From positions 620,001 through 684,000 of the forward strand of contig NZ_AP014724.1 in assembly GCF_001548055.1 (NCBI RefSeq): 64,000 bases of DNA, in the 5' to 3' direction. Under the pieces are notes generated by a model, which saw nothing but the letters and a program-made list of their open reading frames with translations, was not told the DNA's origin and made no database searches. Positions within the stretch are counted from its first letter, which is position 1; each line of letters starts with the position of its first letter. This stretch comes from Sulfurospirillum cavolei. GTDB lineage: Bacteria; Campylobacterota; Campylobacteria; Campylobacterales; Sulfurospirillaceae. Positions 54,729-62,737 of this stretch are shown here, piece by piece. Both the position numbers and the translations under genes were made by a program.

Positions 54729-55312
54729 TGCAGACGGTGCAAGCCGTTTACCATGCTTCGTCGGAAGAAAAAAAGTCGACGTTTATCGCGTTTTTGTGCC
54801 CGATAGAAGCGTTTGAGGCTTTACATGTCAGATTAAAAAACGAACATCCCAAAGCCGCGCACATTGTTTGGGCTAAAAGGGTTTTTAACGAATACCGTCA
54901 AATCGTTGAAAATAACAGTGACGACGGCGAACCGAAAGGAACCTCTGGACCTCCGATTTTAAGCGTTATGCGAGGTTTTGAAATCGTCAATGCGGGCATT
55001 TTAATCGTTCGTTATTTCGGAGGTATCAAACTGGGAACGGGCGGTTTGGTACGTGCGTACGGCAATGCCGCCAAAGAGGCGATCAGTGCTTCGACGCTTG
55101 TGACGTTCGAGTTTCAAACCGCGGTAGAATTTTTTACGCCTTTTGCGCTTCTCGCGCGTTTTGAACATTATTGTAGCACGCAAACGCTTCTGTTTCAACG
55201 CACGTTCGATACGCAAGGAGCTTATTGGAAGATGACGCTCAGCGAAGCTCAAAAAGAGGCTTTTGTACGTTTCGCCGGCGTGTTTGAATCGGAAGGATTT
55301 AAACTTTTATAA
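54728..55312 (+). CDS. yigZ: YigZ/IMPACT-family protein
   Basis: The 194-residue protein starts at ATG 54728, one base into the modD stop; the open frame continues upstream inside modD. It has the IMPACT motif NNSDDGEPKGTSGPPIL and the following VRYFGGIKLGTGGLVRAYGNAAKEA. In other organisms this family affects translation control; here the function is unknown. It converges with yceI and overlaps it by 6 nt. Confidence 0.88.
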   Translation: MQTVQAVYHASSEEKKSTFIAFLCPIEAFEALHVRLKNEHPKAAHIVWAKRVFNEYRQIVENNSDDGEPKGTSGPPILSVMRGFEIVNAGILIVRYFGGIKLGTGGLVRAYGNAAKEAISASTLVTFEFQTAVEFFTPFALLARFEHYCSTQTLLFQRTFDTQGAYWKMTLSEAQKEAFVRFAGVFESEGFKLL

Positions 55313-55873
55313 CTCGATCGCTTCGACTTCTATCGCGATTTTGACGATCTCGTCGACCGTTAAGCCGCCGCCTTCTAAGAGTTTATTCCAATTCAATCCA
55401 AAATCTTTGCGGTTGATTTGCCCTTCCAAACTAAAACCGATGCGTTGATGTCCTTGAAAATCTTTAACGACTCCGTGAACGGTGGCATTTAAGACGACTT
55501 CTTTCGTAACGCCGTGCATCGAAAGCTTGCCGTAGACTTTTCCGTCTTTATAGCCGCTCATCGTAAAATCAATCGTTTTAAACTGGTCAACGTTGAAAAA
55601 ATCAGCACTTCGCAAGTGATCGTCGCGTTTGGTAATGCCCGTATCGATCGAAGAGGCGTTGATTTTGGCGTTGAGTTTGGTAAAGACCTTCTTATCGACG
55701 TCGTAGTCGATATCGGCGGAGTAATTTTCGAACGAACCTTTGACGTTGGATATCATCATATGCTTGATGCTAAATCCGATATTGGAGTGCGTATTGTCGA
55801 TGACGAATTCTTTTGCATGTGCAAATGAGAAGAAAAGTGCCGTAGCACTTAAAAAAAGTACGATATGCCTCAT
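55307..55873 (-). CDS. YceI-family periplasmic protein
   Basis: The 188-residue protein has a signal peptide (to about residue 20, AHAKE) and the YceI lipocalin-like motifs: FVIDNTHSNIGFSIKHM, FENYSADIDYDVDK and GYKDGKVYGKLSMHGVTKEV. YceI proteins bind polyisoprenoid-type lipids. It stands alone on this strand. Confidence 0.9.
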   Translation of the reverse strand: MRHIVLFLSATALFFSFAHAKEFVIDNTHSNIGFSIKHMMISNVKGSFENYSADIDYDVDKKVFTKLNAKINASSIDTGITKRDDHLRSADFFNVDQFKTIDFTMSGYKDGKVYGKLSMHGVTKEVVLNATVHGVVKDFQGHQRIGFSLEGQINRKDFGLNWNKLLEGGGLTVDEIVKIAIEVEAIEL

Positions 55874-55957
55874 AGACGATCCTTTCGAGTAAAGTAATGA
55901 CGTCTATAGTATAATCGTACCTTCCTTACGGCTCTGCTACGGGGGAAAAGTAATTTT

Positions 55958-56413
55958 TTAGATTAAAGGCGTTACAAGTTGGTAGAGTGCGGCACTGCTG
56001 ATACCCGCAAGTACGCCCGCTAACATGTCGTCTCCCATCACGCCGAGCGCGCCTTTAACGTTGCGATCGATGCGTCCGATTAACGAGGGTTTCCAAATGT
56101 CGTAAAGCCTAAAAAAGAGAAAACTCAAAACGATTTGAAGCAGGGTTTGCGAACTGAGGATCAATGCGATCCACACGCCGACCGCTTCATCGATCACGAT
56201 GCGCGAATCGTCGTGATTGCCGCTTTGTTCTTCGTACGCGTTAATCTGTTTAAAAGCAATCATCGTCACTAAAATCGTTAGCAATACCAGCGTTTCCATC
56301 GAAATATAGCGTATCAGGACGACACCTAAAACGGTGGCAAGCAAGCTCCCCGCCGTTCCGGGTGCTTTAGGGGAGAGTCCGCTGTAAAAAAAGGTTAAAA
56401 AGCTATTGGGCAT
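55958..56413 (-). CDS. pgpA: Phosphatidylglycerophosphatase A
   Basis: Dephosphorylates phosphatidylglycerophosphate. The 151-residue membrane protein has the PgpA motifs (FFYSGLSPKAPGTAGSL, VIDEAVGVWIAL and DDMLAGVLAGI). Its ribosome site TAGGA lies in the stop codon of the ancestral sat tail, 5 nt upstream of ATG. The gene was probably translated from the sat operon. It is now next to the left end of the integrative element, so its transcription may come from the element. Confidence 0.9.
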   Translation of the reverse strand: MPNSFLTFFYSGLSPKAPGTAGSLLATVLGVVLIRYISMETLVLLTILVTMIAFKQINAYEEQSGNHDDSRIVIDEAVGVWIALILSSQTLLQIVLSFLFFRLYDIWKPSLIGRIDRNVKGALGVMGDDMLAGVLAGISSAALYQLVTPLI

Positions 56414-56430
56414 GAAAATCCTAAGTCAGT

Positions 56431-56441
56431 GAAGTCGTTTG
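56431..56441. other. attL core (11-bp direct repeat with attR)
   Basis: GAAGTCGTTTG at 56431-56441 is repeated at 61554-61564. Read on the minus strand from 56441 to 56421 the sequence still encodes the final QTTSLT and stop of sat (CAA ACG ACT TCA CTG ACT TAG). This is therefore the displaced original end of sat. Confidence 0.85.
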
Positions 56442-56492
56442 ATATATATTTTGCATTAAAGTCCTTTAAATAGTGATTTTGTAGTTTAAGAA

Positions 56493-56921
56493 TTATTTTT
56501 TGTGTACTTTTTTATGTATATCTCTTGTTCTGCTTTTATTATTTCTTTCAAACCAAGAAGTACATTCTTCTAAGACAAAATAAATTTTTCCCCCTGTATC
56601 ATATTGATGATAGGGAAGAGGGTCAATAGTTCTTTGCGTATACTCTTCCAATGTTCTTACACTCATACCACAATATTCCGCAAATTCTTTTTTAGCAAAG
56701 TGATTTCTTGGTTTGCCAATCTCATCTTTTAGTGCATCGTAAGCATTTGCTAGGCTTTGTAATGTAGCATAAAGATTTTCGTATTCTTGATTTTTTTTAC
56801 TTAATGCCTCATTCGCTTCTTTAAGACTAGCTATCCTAATCTTTTTAGCACTAATCAGGGCATTTTTATCTGCTATCCATTGATTTAAAAAACTTATTGT
56901 ACTAAATTCTTCTTCTTCCAT
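56493..56921 (-). CDS. Excisionase-like protein with coiled coil
   Basis: The 142-residue protein has a coiled-coil segment (about 20-70) followed by a MerR/excisionase-like helix-turn-helix (FAKKEFAEYCGMSVRTLEEYTQR) and a wing (YDTGGKIYFVLEEC). It is 50 nt inside attL. It could direct excision of the element; another role (replication or repression) is possible. Its transcript may now drive pgpA, which lies just downstream on the same strand. Confidence 0.55.
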   Translation of the reverse strand: MEEEEFSTISFLNQWIADKNALISAKKIRIASLKEANEALSKKNQEYENLYATLQSLANAYDALKDEIGKPRNHFAKKEFAEYCGMSVRTLEEYTQRTIDPLPYHQYDTGGKIYFVLEECTSWFERNNKSRTRDIHKKVHKK

Positions 56922-57128
56922 GATTAGCCATTTTATTAAGATTTTGAATTACTGTAATTCTACATAAACTAAGATTTTAAGTTTGTTAAAATGATGGTAT
57001 GAGATGATGAGGTGAAACAAATCTAAAATAAGTATGATATACGGGGTGGTTGAGTTAAGAAACACTCGTTTGCGTAGGACGATGGGCTATTAAGTATATT
57101 AGTATCGCTAAATACGATAATGTCGCTA

Positions 57129-57314
57129 TTAATCTTTCTGTAGTTTTCCTTCTAACTCTTTTAGTTTTTTGAGATTATTTTCTTCTGTTTTGATTAACTC
57201 ATCAAAAGCAAGACCTTTTATAAGTGTTTTATATAAATTTGGTTTTGTTTTTTTCCAATTTCTAAGAGTTTTAACATCTATCCCAAAAAAACCAGCCATA
57301 TCCCTTTGAGTCAT
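57129..57314 (-). CDS. Small helix-turn-helix protein, 61 residues
   Basis: Begins MTQRDMAGFFGIDVKTLRNWKK, a plain HTH that resembles phage Cro/regulator type domains, then a coiled-coil tail (EENNLKKLKELEGKLQKD). It probably controls the element's genes. The direct repeats upstream (57366-57416) may be its operators. Confidence 0.5.
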   Translation of the reverse strand: MTQRDMAGFFGIDVKTLRNWKKTKPNLYKTLIKGLAFDELIKTEENNLKKLKELEGKLQKD

Positions 57315-57365
57315 TTAAAACCTTTTTTTATTTGAAAGGTACAAAATGAGACTTTATATCTCAAC

Positions 57366-57416
57366 AAGGTAATAAAGCCCTTTGTTTTCAAAATAAAAGG
57401 TAAATAAGCCCCTTTT
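57366..57416 (+). repeat. Imperfect direct repeats, possible operator or iteron
   Basis: AAGGTAATAAAGCCCTTTG (57366-57384) and AAGGTAAATAAGCCCCTTTT (57397-57416) are 31 bp apart start to start. They lie between the divergent HTH gene and the lipoprotein gene. Two copies suit an operator; a replication iteron is less likely. Confidence 0.45.
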
Positions 57417-57473
57417 AATATTTTTGCCAATAAAATACTTAGACTAGTAAAATAATATTTTTAAGGAGCACTC

Positions 57474-57890
57474 ATGCAAAAGTTAATCATTTCATTTTTC
57501 ATATTGTTTTTTATATTTGGTTGTAGACAACCGCCATCTCCTGAGCAAATAAGACAAGCGGATTATGGAATATATCCAGAAAAATATAAAGAATTAGTAA
57601 CAGAATATATTACTGCAAATTTAATTGACCCAACAAGCCCAATTTTTTCAAATTGGACAGGTCCTGAAAAAGGATGGTATCAACAGCCTTACTCTCAGAA
57701 TGGAAAAGTCTATTATGGCTATAAAGTCTGTGTGTATGTTAATGCGAAAAATAGAATGGGTGGTTATACTGGGGCAAGTCCATTTTTTGTAGTTATTAAT
57801 AATAACCAAGTTGTATATTTAGACAGTGCCTCAAGTTATAAAAGAGGTACTATAGGTGAGGAAGAAGCATATAGACGATGTAATTTTTAA
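57474..57890 (+). CDS. Putative lipoprotein, unknown function
   Basis: The 138-residue protein starts MQKLIISFFILFFIFGCRQ, a lipoprotein signal (lipobox-like FIFGC). TAAGGAG lies before the ATG. The rest has no motif I recognise; the end reads GEEEAYRRCNF. It is a cargo gene of the element. Confidence 0.6.
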   Translation: MQKLIISFFILFFIFGCRQPPSPEQIRQADYGIYPEKYKELVTEYITANLIDPTSPIFSNWTGPEKGWYQQPYSQNGKVYYGYKVCVYVNAKNRMGGYTGASPFFVVINNNQVVYLDSASSYKRGTIGEEEAYRRCNF

Positions 57891-57911
57891 AAAATTTTAC
57901 GAATAAAAAAT

Positions 57912-58054
57912 AGTGGTTTAATAGTCATATGTGCCCTATGCGAGTTTATCTAGGGATGTTGGGTAACTAGGCAAAGACCATAAAATGCTTCACATAAACT
58001 TTATAGAGAATAAATTAATTTTATGAATTAATCAGGTGTGCGAAACCAGTTACC
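57912..58054 (+). ncRNA. Structured element A, ~140 nt
   Basis: Similar to element B (58611). Both start with GTGGTTTAA and end with AAACCA, so a TGGTTT/AAACCA stem closes them. In A, CCCTA and TAGGG enclose a loop with GCGAGTTTATC; in B the matching stem is AGCCTTAG/CTAAGGCT around GTGAGCTTATC. A TAAAATGCTTCACATAAAC block is identical. The changed stem bases stay complementary, which supports an RNA or single-strand fold. Confidence 0.55.
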
Positions 58055-58097
58055 AATAGAATTATATTATTAAGATTTATTTTATAAAGGTTAATCA

Positions 58098-58610
58098 ATG
58101 GCAATGATAAATTGTTCAGAATGTGGTAATCAAGTTTCAGACCAAGCACTCACATGCCCACATTGTGGCATTTCTTCTCCAATTTCATTAGAAGAAAGAA
58201 ATAAAAGAGAGGAAGAGTTAAGACTTATTGAGGAAGAACGAATTAAACAAGAAGAGTGGGAAAAAATTATAGAGGAAGAATTAAAAAAGAAGAAAGAAAT
58301 AGCAAATCAAATGAGGAAGAAAAGTAATCCTATCCTTTTTGCTATAGCAGGAGGAATGACGCTTATATGGTATTTTGCATATTCTTATTTTACTCCTAAT
58401 ATAAGAAGCAATGTAAACACTCCAAGTGTAAGTACTTCAAATAATTCATCTTATTGTTATGACATGTGGTATAAATATGGCTCTTGTGTGTATCGCTCAT
58501 CAAATGGATTACCCTGCAAGTCGGGGACTGATGTGTCAATACCAACAGAATGTCAAAATTTTGCTGGTAAGAATGAAGCATCAAAAGCGGGTATGCTATC
58601 AAGTAGATAA
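58098..58610 (+). CDS. Zinc-ribbon protein with coiled coil and membrane helix
   Basis: The 170-residue protein starts with a zinc ribbon (MAMINCSECGNQVSDQALTCPHCG, two CxxC pairs), then a charged coiled coil (about 34-80) and one membrane helix (PILFAIAGGMTLIWYFAYSYF). Four further cysteines lie in the C-terminal region. It lies between elements A and B, suggesting a cassette. Function unknown. Confidence 0.65.
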   Translation: MAMINCSECGNQVSDQALTCPHCGISSPISLEERNKREEELRLIEEERIKQEEWEKIIEEELKKKKEIANQMRKKSNPILFAIAGGMTLIWYFAYSYFTPNIRSNVNTPSVSTSNNSSYCYDMWYKYGSCVYRSSNGLPCKSGTDVSIPTECQNFAGKNEASKAGMLSSR

Positions 58611-58750
58611 CAGTGGTTTAAGTGCCTCCATATGAGCCTTAGGTGAGCTTATCTTATCTAAGGCTGTAGGGGAATTAGGGCAAGACTATAAAATGCTTCA
58701 CATAAACTGTAGAGTATTTTTACGAATTGATGAGGTGTGCAAAACCATTA
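58611..58750 (+). ncRNA. Structured element B, ~140 nt
   Basis: Diverged copy of element A (57912) placed after the zinc-ribbon gene and before rep. Same closing stem, a stronger inner hairpin (8-bp AGCCTTAG/CTAAGGCT) and the same TAAAATGCTTCACATAAAC block. It could be a regulatory RNA, or a single-strand replication signal of the element. Confidence 0.55.
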
Positions 58751-58911
58751 TGTTCTTATTAAATGAAATTATTTAGCTTTAATGATATAATGAATTTTCG
58801 AAAAAGTTTCAGTGATTTTTTTAAACAATAAAATTGTATTTCAAAGCCCATATAAAGCCTTTTAAAACGTATAATCGATATAAGTAACTCACTACTAGGT
58901 AGGTAAAAGTT

Positions 58912-59931
58912 ATGAATGATGTTTTAGATGAAGTTCCTAAAATTTATACGTCTTATAATATATCTGGTATAGACTCTTTTAATATTACTCTTAGAGAAAA
59001 AAATAAAAATAATCTTACAAGCTTTTTATTTCAATGTATCGAAGATAAAATAATCTCACGGTTCACGACCAACAAAATCTTTTTTGATGATGGTAATTCT
59101 ATTGATAAAAGAGATGTTTACCAAAGAGGATTAAGAGGGGATGTTAATACTACCTTTGAGATTGGTGGCATTTTAAGTTATCAATTTGCTTCTGCGCCTA
59201 TTTGGAATTTCATTAAAGCTTTAGTTATAAAATACGGTAAACAATTAATACTCAATCGAATTGATTATTGTATTGATTTCAAGATGGATGATTATAATAA
59301 GTCTCTAAATATTAAAGAATTTTATCTTTATTTTACGAAATATTCATTAGGTCGTATTAAACTTAAAGAGCCAAAAAATAATAAGGAACATAATACCCAA
59401 TATGTTTTATATGATAACCCTTATTTTAAAATTTATTGGTATAACAAACATATTAAAAAGGGTAAAGTAAGAACCATCAATGCTATTGTAAGGGTCGAAA
59501 TAAGCCTTAAAAGAAAATACCTTAGTCGTAGCACTATTGGGTGTGGCACAATGGATGAGTTTGTTTACAACTATAATAACATCACTAAAGAGCTACTTAG
59601 TAAAATCAATGTGAATATTATGGGAGATGAGGTTTACTTTAATACTGAGACAACGGATCAAAAACTTAAACAATTTGTAAAATATATACAAGATGAAATT
59701 CCTTATCCCCCTTATATGATGCGAAACGATAGTAATAATGTTGAAAATACTAAATTGATTAAAGAAGTTATTGCACTCTCTAAAAGAACAGAGTATCAAA
59801 CAAAGAGCACAAACCGACCTAATGTTCAAAAGATTAGTGAATCATTAGGGGAAAATAAAAATAAAGTAGGAAATATCATTAAATTTTTAGCATTGTGTAA
59901 AGAAGAAGAAAAAATGCAAAGTGAAAAGTAA
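58912..59931 (+). CDS. Rolling-circle replication initiator (Rep_trans/RstA-like)
   Basis: The 339-residue protein resembles replication initiation proteins of filamentous phages and small plasmids: LILNRIDYCIDFKMDD (R-x-D-x-x-x-D), NAIVRVEISLKRKYL (R-x-E) and GLRGDVNTTFEIGG. A Lys-rich helical end may bind DNA. A TATAAT-like promoter is near 58869. It would nick the origin of the element and start rolling-circle replication. Assigned by motif pattern, not by search. Confidence 0.7.
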   Translation: MNDVLDEVPKIYTSYNISGIDSFNITLREKNKNNLTSFLFQCIEDKIISRFTTNKIFFDDGNSIDKRDVYQRGLRGDVNTTFEIGGILSYQFASAPIWNFIKALVIKYGKQLILNRIDYCIDFKMDDYNKSLNIKEFYLYFTKYSLGRIKLKEPKNNKEHNTQYVLYDNPYFKIYWYNKHIKKGKVRTINAIVRVEISLKRKYLSRSTIGCGTMDEFVYNYNNITKELLSKINVNIMGDEVYFNTETTDQKLKQFVKYIQDEIPYPPYMMRNDSNNVENTKLIKEVIALSKRTEYQTKSTNRPNVQKISESLGENKNKVGNIIKFLALCKEEEKMQSEK

Positions 59932-59971
59932 TTTTTTTACGAAAAATTATAAAGCAAAAGGAGAGTAAACA

Positions 59972-60217
59972 ATGAAAGATTTCATTTTAGAAATGGGTGA
60001 AAAGCTTTTAGGATTAATTGTTATTGTAGGAATGATTTCTGCTGGAGCTATTGTAATTCATAAAGGGTTACTTGGACTTCTAACAGCATTAGCTATTATG
60101 ATAGGGGTTGTAAGTACTACATTTTTTCTATACCTTTTAATAGACATTAGAGATAAAAATGTAGAAACTAATGATTTATTAAAAAAGCTCATTGAGCAAA
60201 ATGGGCGGATAAATTAA
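59972..60217 (+). CDS. Small membrane protein, unknown function
   Basis: The 81-residue protein has two membrane helices (about 12-31 and 32-57) and a charged C-terminus (EQNGRIN). AAAGGAG lies 8 nt before ATG. It converges with the integrase and overlaps its end by 4 nt. It does not look like a major coat protein. Confidence 0.6.
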   Translation: MKDFILEMGEKLLGLIVIVGMISAGAIVIHKGLLGLLTALAIMIGVVSTTFFLYLLIDIRDKNVETNDLLKKLIEQNGRIN

Positions 60218-61353
60218 TCTTTAGTAATATAGTCATATAGTTTTTCTAGTGCTTCCAAAGTTTTATCTTTGGTTGACCTTGAGTAGATACCTGTGATGCT
60301 TTTATTTTGATGACTTAGTACTTCTTGAATAGTGAAGGGATGTATATCTAATTCTATAAGAAGAGAACTCCCTAAATGCCTAAAATCGTGAGTGTGAAAT
60401 TTTTTATCTCGTAGGCTTTGAATATTACCAAGAAACTTTTTCTTTTCAAAGCCTATAAGAGTTTTATTAACTGGTTTTGGCATTTTCCCATTTGATACAT
60501 TTGTTACAAAATCACTTTGAAAAATAAAAATATCTTTTGGATATTGTTTTCTTAATTTGTGTAATTCATCTAAAAGAGATTGAGGTATAGACCATTGTTG
60601 TATTCTTTTTGTTTTTGTAATTTCAGCTCGTGATAATATTGTATTATTGTCTAAGTCTATATCTGACCATTTTAACTCTAAGAGTTCGCCCATTCGTCTA
60701 CATGTGAATAGAATCATCAGAAAATAAACACGGTATTTAAAATTTTTAATTTCTAGGATAGCTTGATAAAATTCTTTTGCAGTTTGAAGATTGTTATTAG
60801 TTAATGTTCTTACGTCTCTTTGCGCTTTGGGTTCACCTTTTACAAATTGTGTAGGTGATTTTTGAATAATATCATTTTTCATAGCTTCGTTAAATACAAA
60901 ACCAACATATCTTTTGACGTTGTTTATATAACTAGAAGCATAGCCTTCTTCTTTTAGCTTACTGATAATTTCAATGATATCTAGGCGACTAATATCTTCT
61001 AATCTTTTTTTGTGTAAAGACTTTAAGTGCTTTTCGCTAAATACTTTAATGTTCTTTTGGTATTCACCTTTTTTACTGTCTATAATTTCATTCATATAAT
61101 CAACAAATTTTTTATCTTTTTTATATGATATTTTTTCAAAAGGATTATTCCCTTTACGAATTTCTGCTTTTACATCAGATAATGCAGTTTTTGCTTTAGA
61201 AAGAGTTGTAGCATTAAATAGCTTAGTAAGATTCTTTTTATTGAATCTTTGAGCATTGCATCTAAACGTAGCGATATACTCTTTTTTGCCATCATGACTA
61301 TGTGTTTCATAGATTCCATTTGCTACTTTTTTATATTCTCTATTATCTGCCAT
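60214..61353 (-). CDS. int: Tyrosine-recombinase integrase
   Basis: I chose the ATG at 61353, with AAGGA upstream, rather than 61392. The 379-residue protein has an N-terminal arm-binding region, a SAM-like core-binding domain and the catalytic residues Arg220 (CRRMGELLELKWSDI), His322-x-x-Arg325 (HDFRHLG), His348 (SHQNKS) and Tyr357 (ITGIYSRS). It lies ~200 nt from attR, as expected, and integrates into the sat 3' end. Confidence 0.92.
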   Translation of the reverse strand: MADNREYKKVANGIYETHSHDGKKEYIATFRCNAQRFNKKNLTKLFNATTLSKAKTALSDVKAEIRKGNNPFEKISYKKDKKFVDYMNEIIDSKKGEYQKNIKVFSEKHLKSLHKKRLEDISRLDIIEIISKLKEEGYASSYINNVKRYVGFVFNEAMKNDIIQKSPTQFVKGEPKAQRDVRTLTNNNLQTAKEFYQAILEIKNFKYRVYFLMILFTCRRMGELLELKWSDIDLDNNTILSRAEITKTKRIQQWSIPQSLLDELHKLRKQYPKDIFIFQSDFVTNVSNGKMPKPVNKTLIGFEKKKFLGNIQSLRDKKFHTHDFRHLGSSLLIELDIHPFTIQEVLSHQNKSITGIYSRSTKDKTLEALEKLYDYITKD

Positions 61354-61485
61354 TTTCATTTCCTTCGGCTTTCTAAAAGATATTGTACACAAAAATAAAA
61401 AATAAATGTATTAATAAAATAAATTTTGTGTACAATTTGTGTACGTTAAGATGTGGTAGAATGTTTGAAAATGTGAGATAGGTTG

Positions 61486-61517
61486 ATAAGTAATCCCTAA
61501 TTAAAGGGATTACTTAT
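61486..61517. terminator. Terminator downstream of sat
   Basis: ATAAGTAATCCC and its exact complement form a 12-bp stem with an 8-nt loop. It lies on the element side of attR, so the element brings a terminator that ends sat transcription before the integrase. Confidence 0.65.
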
Positions 61518-61543
61518 TGTGTATTGGTATTTAAGAAAAGTGA

Positions 61544-62737
61544 TTACGTTAAAGAAGTCGTTTGGTGCAAGCGCATCAGCTCAAGGTAAAATTCGCGTTC
61601 GTCATGGTTTTCCAACAACCCGCTGTTCGGGAAAATCGCATCGTAAATTTTACCGATATTTTCGAAACGCTTTTTAAAGAGCTCGCTTAAAATCAGTGCC
61701 GAAATATCTTTGCGCATAAAAATCGCTGGAGGTAGCATACCGGCTTTGAGAATCTCTAAAAGCGATTCGGCATGGTATTTGATGTGGTGATGCGCGCCGT
61801 GAGGACACGTATTGGTGCTCACCAACGTTTTGCATTCGTTACAGTAAACAAATTCGGTAATAATCTCGACGTCGATCTCTAAATCTTTGTAGTGGTTTAA
61901 AATAGATCGCATTTCGTTTTTGTCGTAGTACGCGCCGATACCGCTGTGATTTTGCCCTAAGATGAGTTTGTTACACCCGAAATTCGAAGCGCAAATAGCA
62001 TCTAAAACGGCATTTTTATAGCTTGAAAAAAGGTAGGTATTTTCAAACGGGACGATGACGACGCGATTTTTCGGCAAATAGTTGTCGACAAAATACTGCA
62101 ACGCTTTAAAGCGTAAATCATAGGAGAGAATGTCTTGCTTGTAAGGTTTGAGCAGAAAAATGACAAGCATGTCGCATTTTTCCAACGTGATGCGCATCAC
62201 GCGTTCATGTGCTCTGTGAAAAGGTTTTGCGTTAATCATCATTGCCGAGACGCTTTTGGCACCGAGTTGCTCTTTGGCATCGGCAATTTTGGCTTTAACG
62301 TTTTTAATATCGTCGAAAACGAGTTCGTACTCTCCGCAAACGGCAACGTCCCCAAGACGTTTTAAAAAGGTTAGCGTTTCGGGGTTAGAAACGTCGTACG
62401 TTCCGAAAATTTGTTCGATGCGTCGTTTTTTATCGACTTCAAAGACTTCATCGACGATGATGGTTCCTTTGATTTTTCCGTCGACGATAAAATCAAGCGG
62501 TTCGCCTTTGTAGGCGGTGGTGAGAATTTCTCGGTTTTTTTCTCCTGCCGGTGCGATGATAAACGGGAACGGGAAGGGTTTTCCTTTATAATAGCCGCTT
62601 TGCGCGACCTCTTCGTATTCGGCTTTGTTCATCAGCTTGTCTACGGGATGCAAGATGCCTTCTTTGGCGAGGGCTAAGGTGGCGATAAACTCTTTGTCTA
62701 AGAAGAGTTGCCGATTATTTTTTCTTGTTGATTCCAT
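61544..62737 (-). CDS. sat: ATP-sulfurylase-like protein (sat)
   Basis: The 397-residue protein has an N-terminal PUA-like domain, the HxxH motif (AKPFHRAHE, His174 and His177) and a C-terminal ATP-sulfurylase core with FVYCNECKTLVSTNTCPHGAHHH (Cys299, Cys302, Cys311: possible zinc site) and SLLEILKAGMLPPAIFMRK. The expected GRDHAG loop reads GQNHSG (261-266), which is unusual. The matching C. jejuni gene (Cj1609) is annotated sulfate adenylyltransferase. Its last seven codons come from the integrative element. Confidence 0.8.
   Translation of the reverse strand: MESTRKNNRQLFLDKEFIATLALAKEGILHPVDKLMNKAEYEEVAQSGYYKGKPFPFPFIIAPAGEKNREILTTAYKGEPLDFIVDGKIKGTIIVDEVFEVDKKRRIEQIFGTYDVSNPETLTFLKRLGDVAVCGEYELVFDDIKNVKAKIADAKEQLGAKSVSAMMINAKPFHRAHERVMRITLEKCDMLVIFLLKPYKQDILSYDLRFKALQYFVDNYLPKNRVVIVPFENTYLFSSYKNAVLDAICASNFGCNKLILGQNHSGIGAYYDKNEMRSILNHYKDLEIDVEIITEFVYCNECKTLVSTNTCPHGAHHHIKYHAESLLEILKAGMLPPAIFMRKDISALILSELFKKRFENIGKIYDAIFPNSGLLENHDEREFYLELMRLHQTTSLT
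61554..61564. other. attR core (11-bp direct repeat with attL)
   Basis: GAAGTCGTTTG at the 3' end of sat. On the minus strand from 61564 to 61544 the codons are CAA ACG ACT TCT TTA ACG TAA, encoding QTTSLT and stop: the same peptide as the displaced ancestral end, in different codons. Confidence 0.85.

Larger units (their letters stand above)
56431..61564. mobile_element. Integrative element in the 3' end of sat (5.1 kb)
   Basis: Bounded by the 11-bp direct repeats. It carries a tyrosine integrase at its right end, an excisionase-like gene and a small HTH gene on the left, a filamentous-phage-type Rep protein, a small membrane protein, a lipoprotein, a zinc-ribbon protein and two ~140-nt structured repeats. 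It is much richer in A+T than the core. It lacks morphogenesis ATPase (Zot-like), coat or relaxase genes, so it is probably a satellite-type or replicating integrative element rather than a complete phage. Insertion splits the ancestral sat-pgpA junction. Confidence 0.85.

Noticed and set aside
56990-57100. Third copy of the A/B element
   Set aside because: Only a short TGATGAGGTG stretch matches; the inner stem and conserved block are absent.
57912-58750. Elements A and B as integron attC sites
   Set aside because: I see no GTTRRRY/RYYYAAC core pair, and the closing sequence is TGGTTT/AAACCA. The nearby integrase is a phage-type tyrosine recombinase.
56431-61564. Complete filamentous prophage
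   Set aside because: No Zot-like ATPase, coat or adsorption protein is visible; only Rep and an integrase support a phage-like origin.
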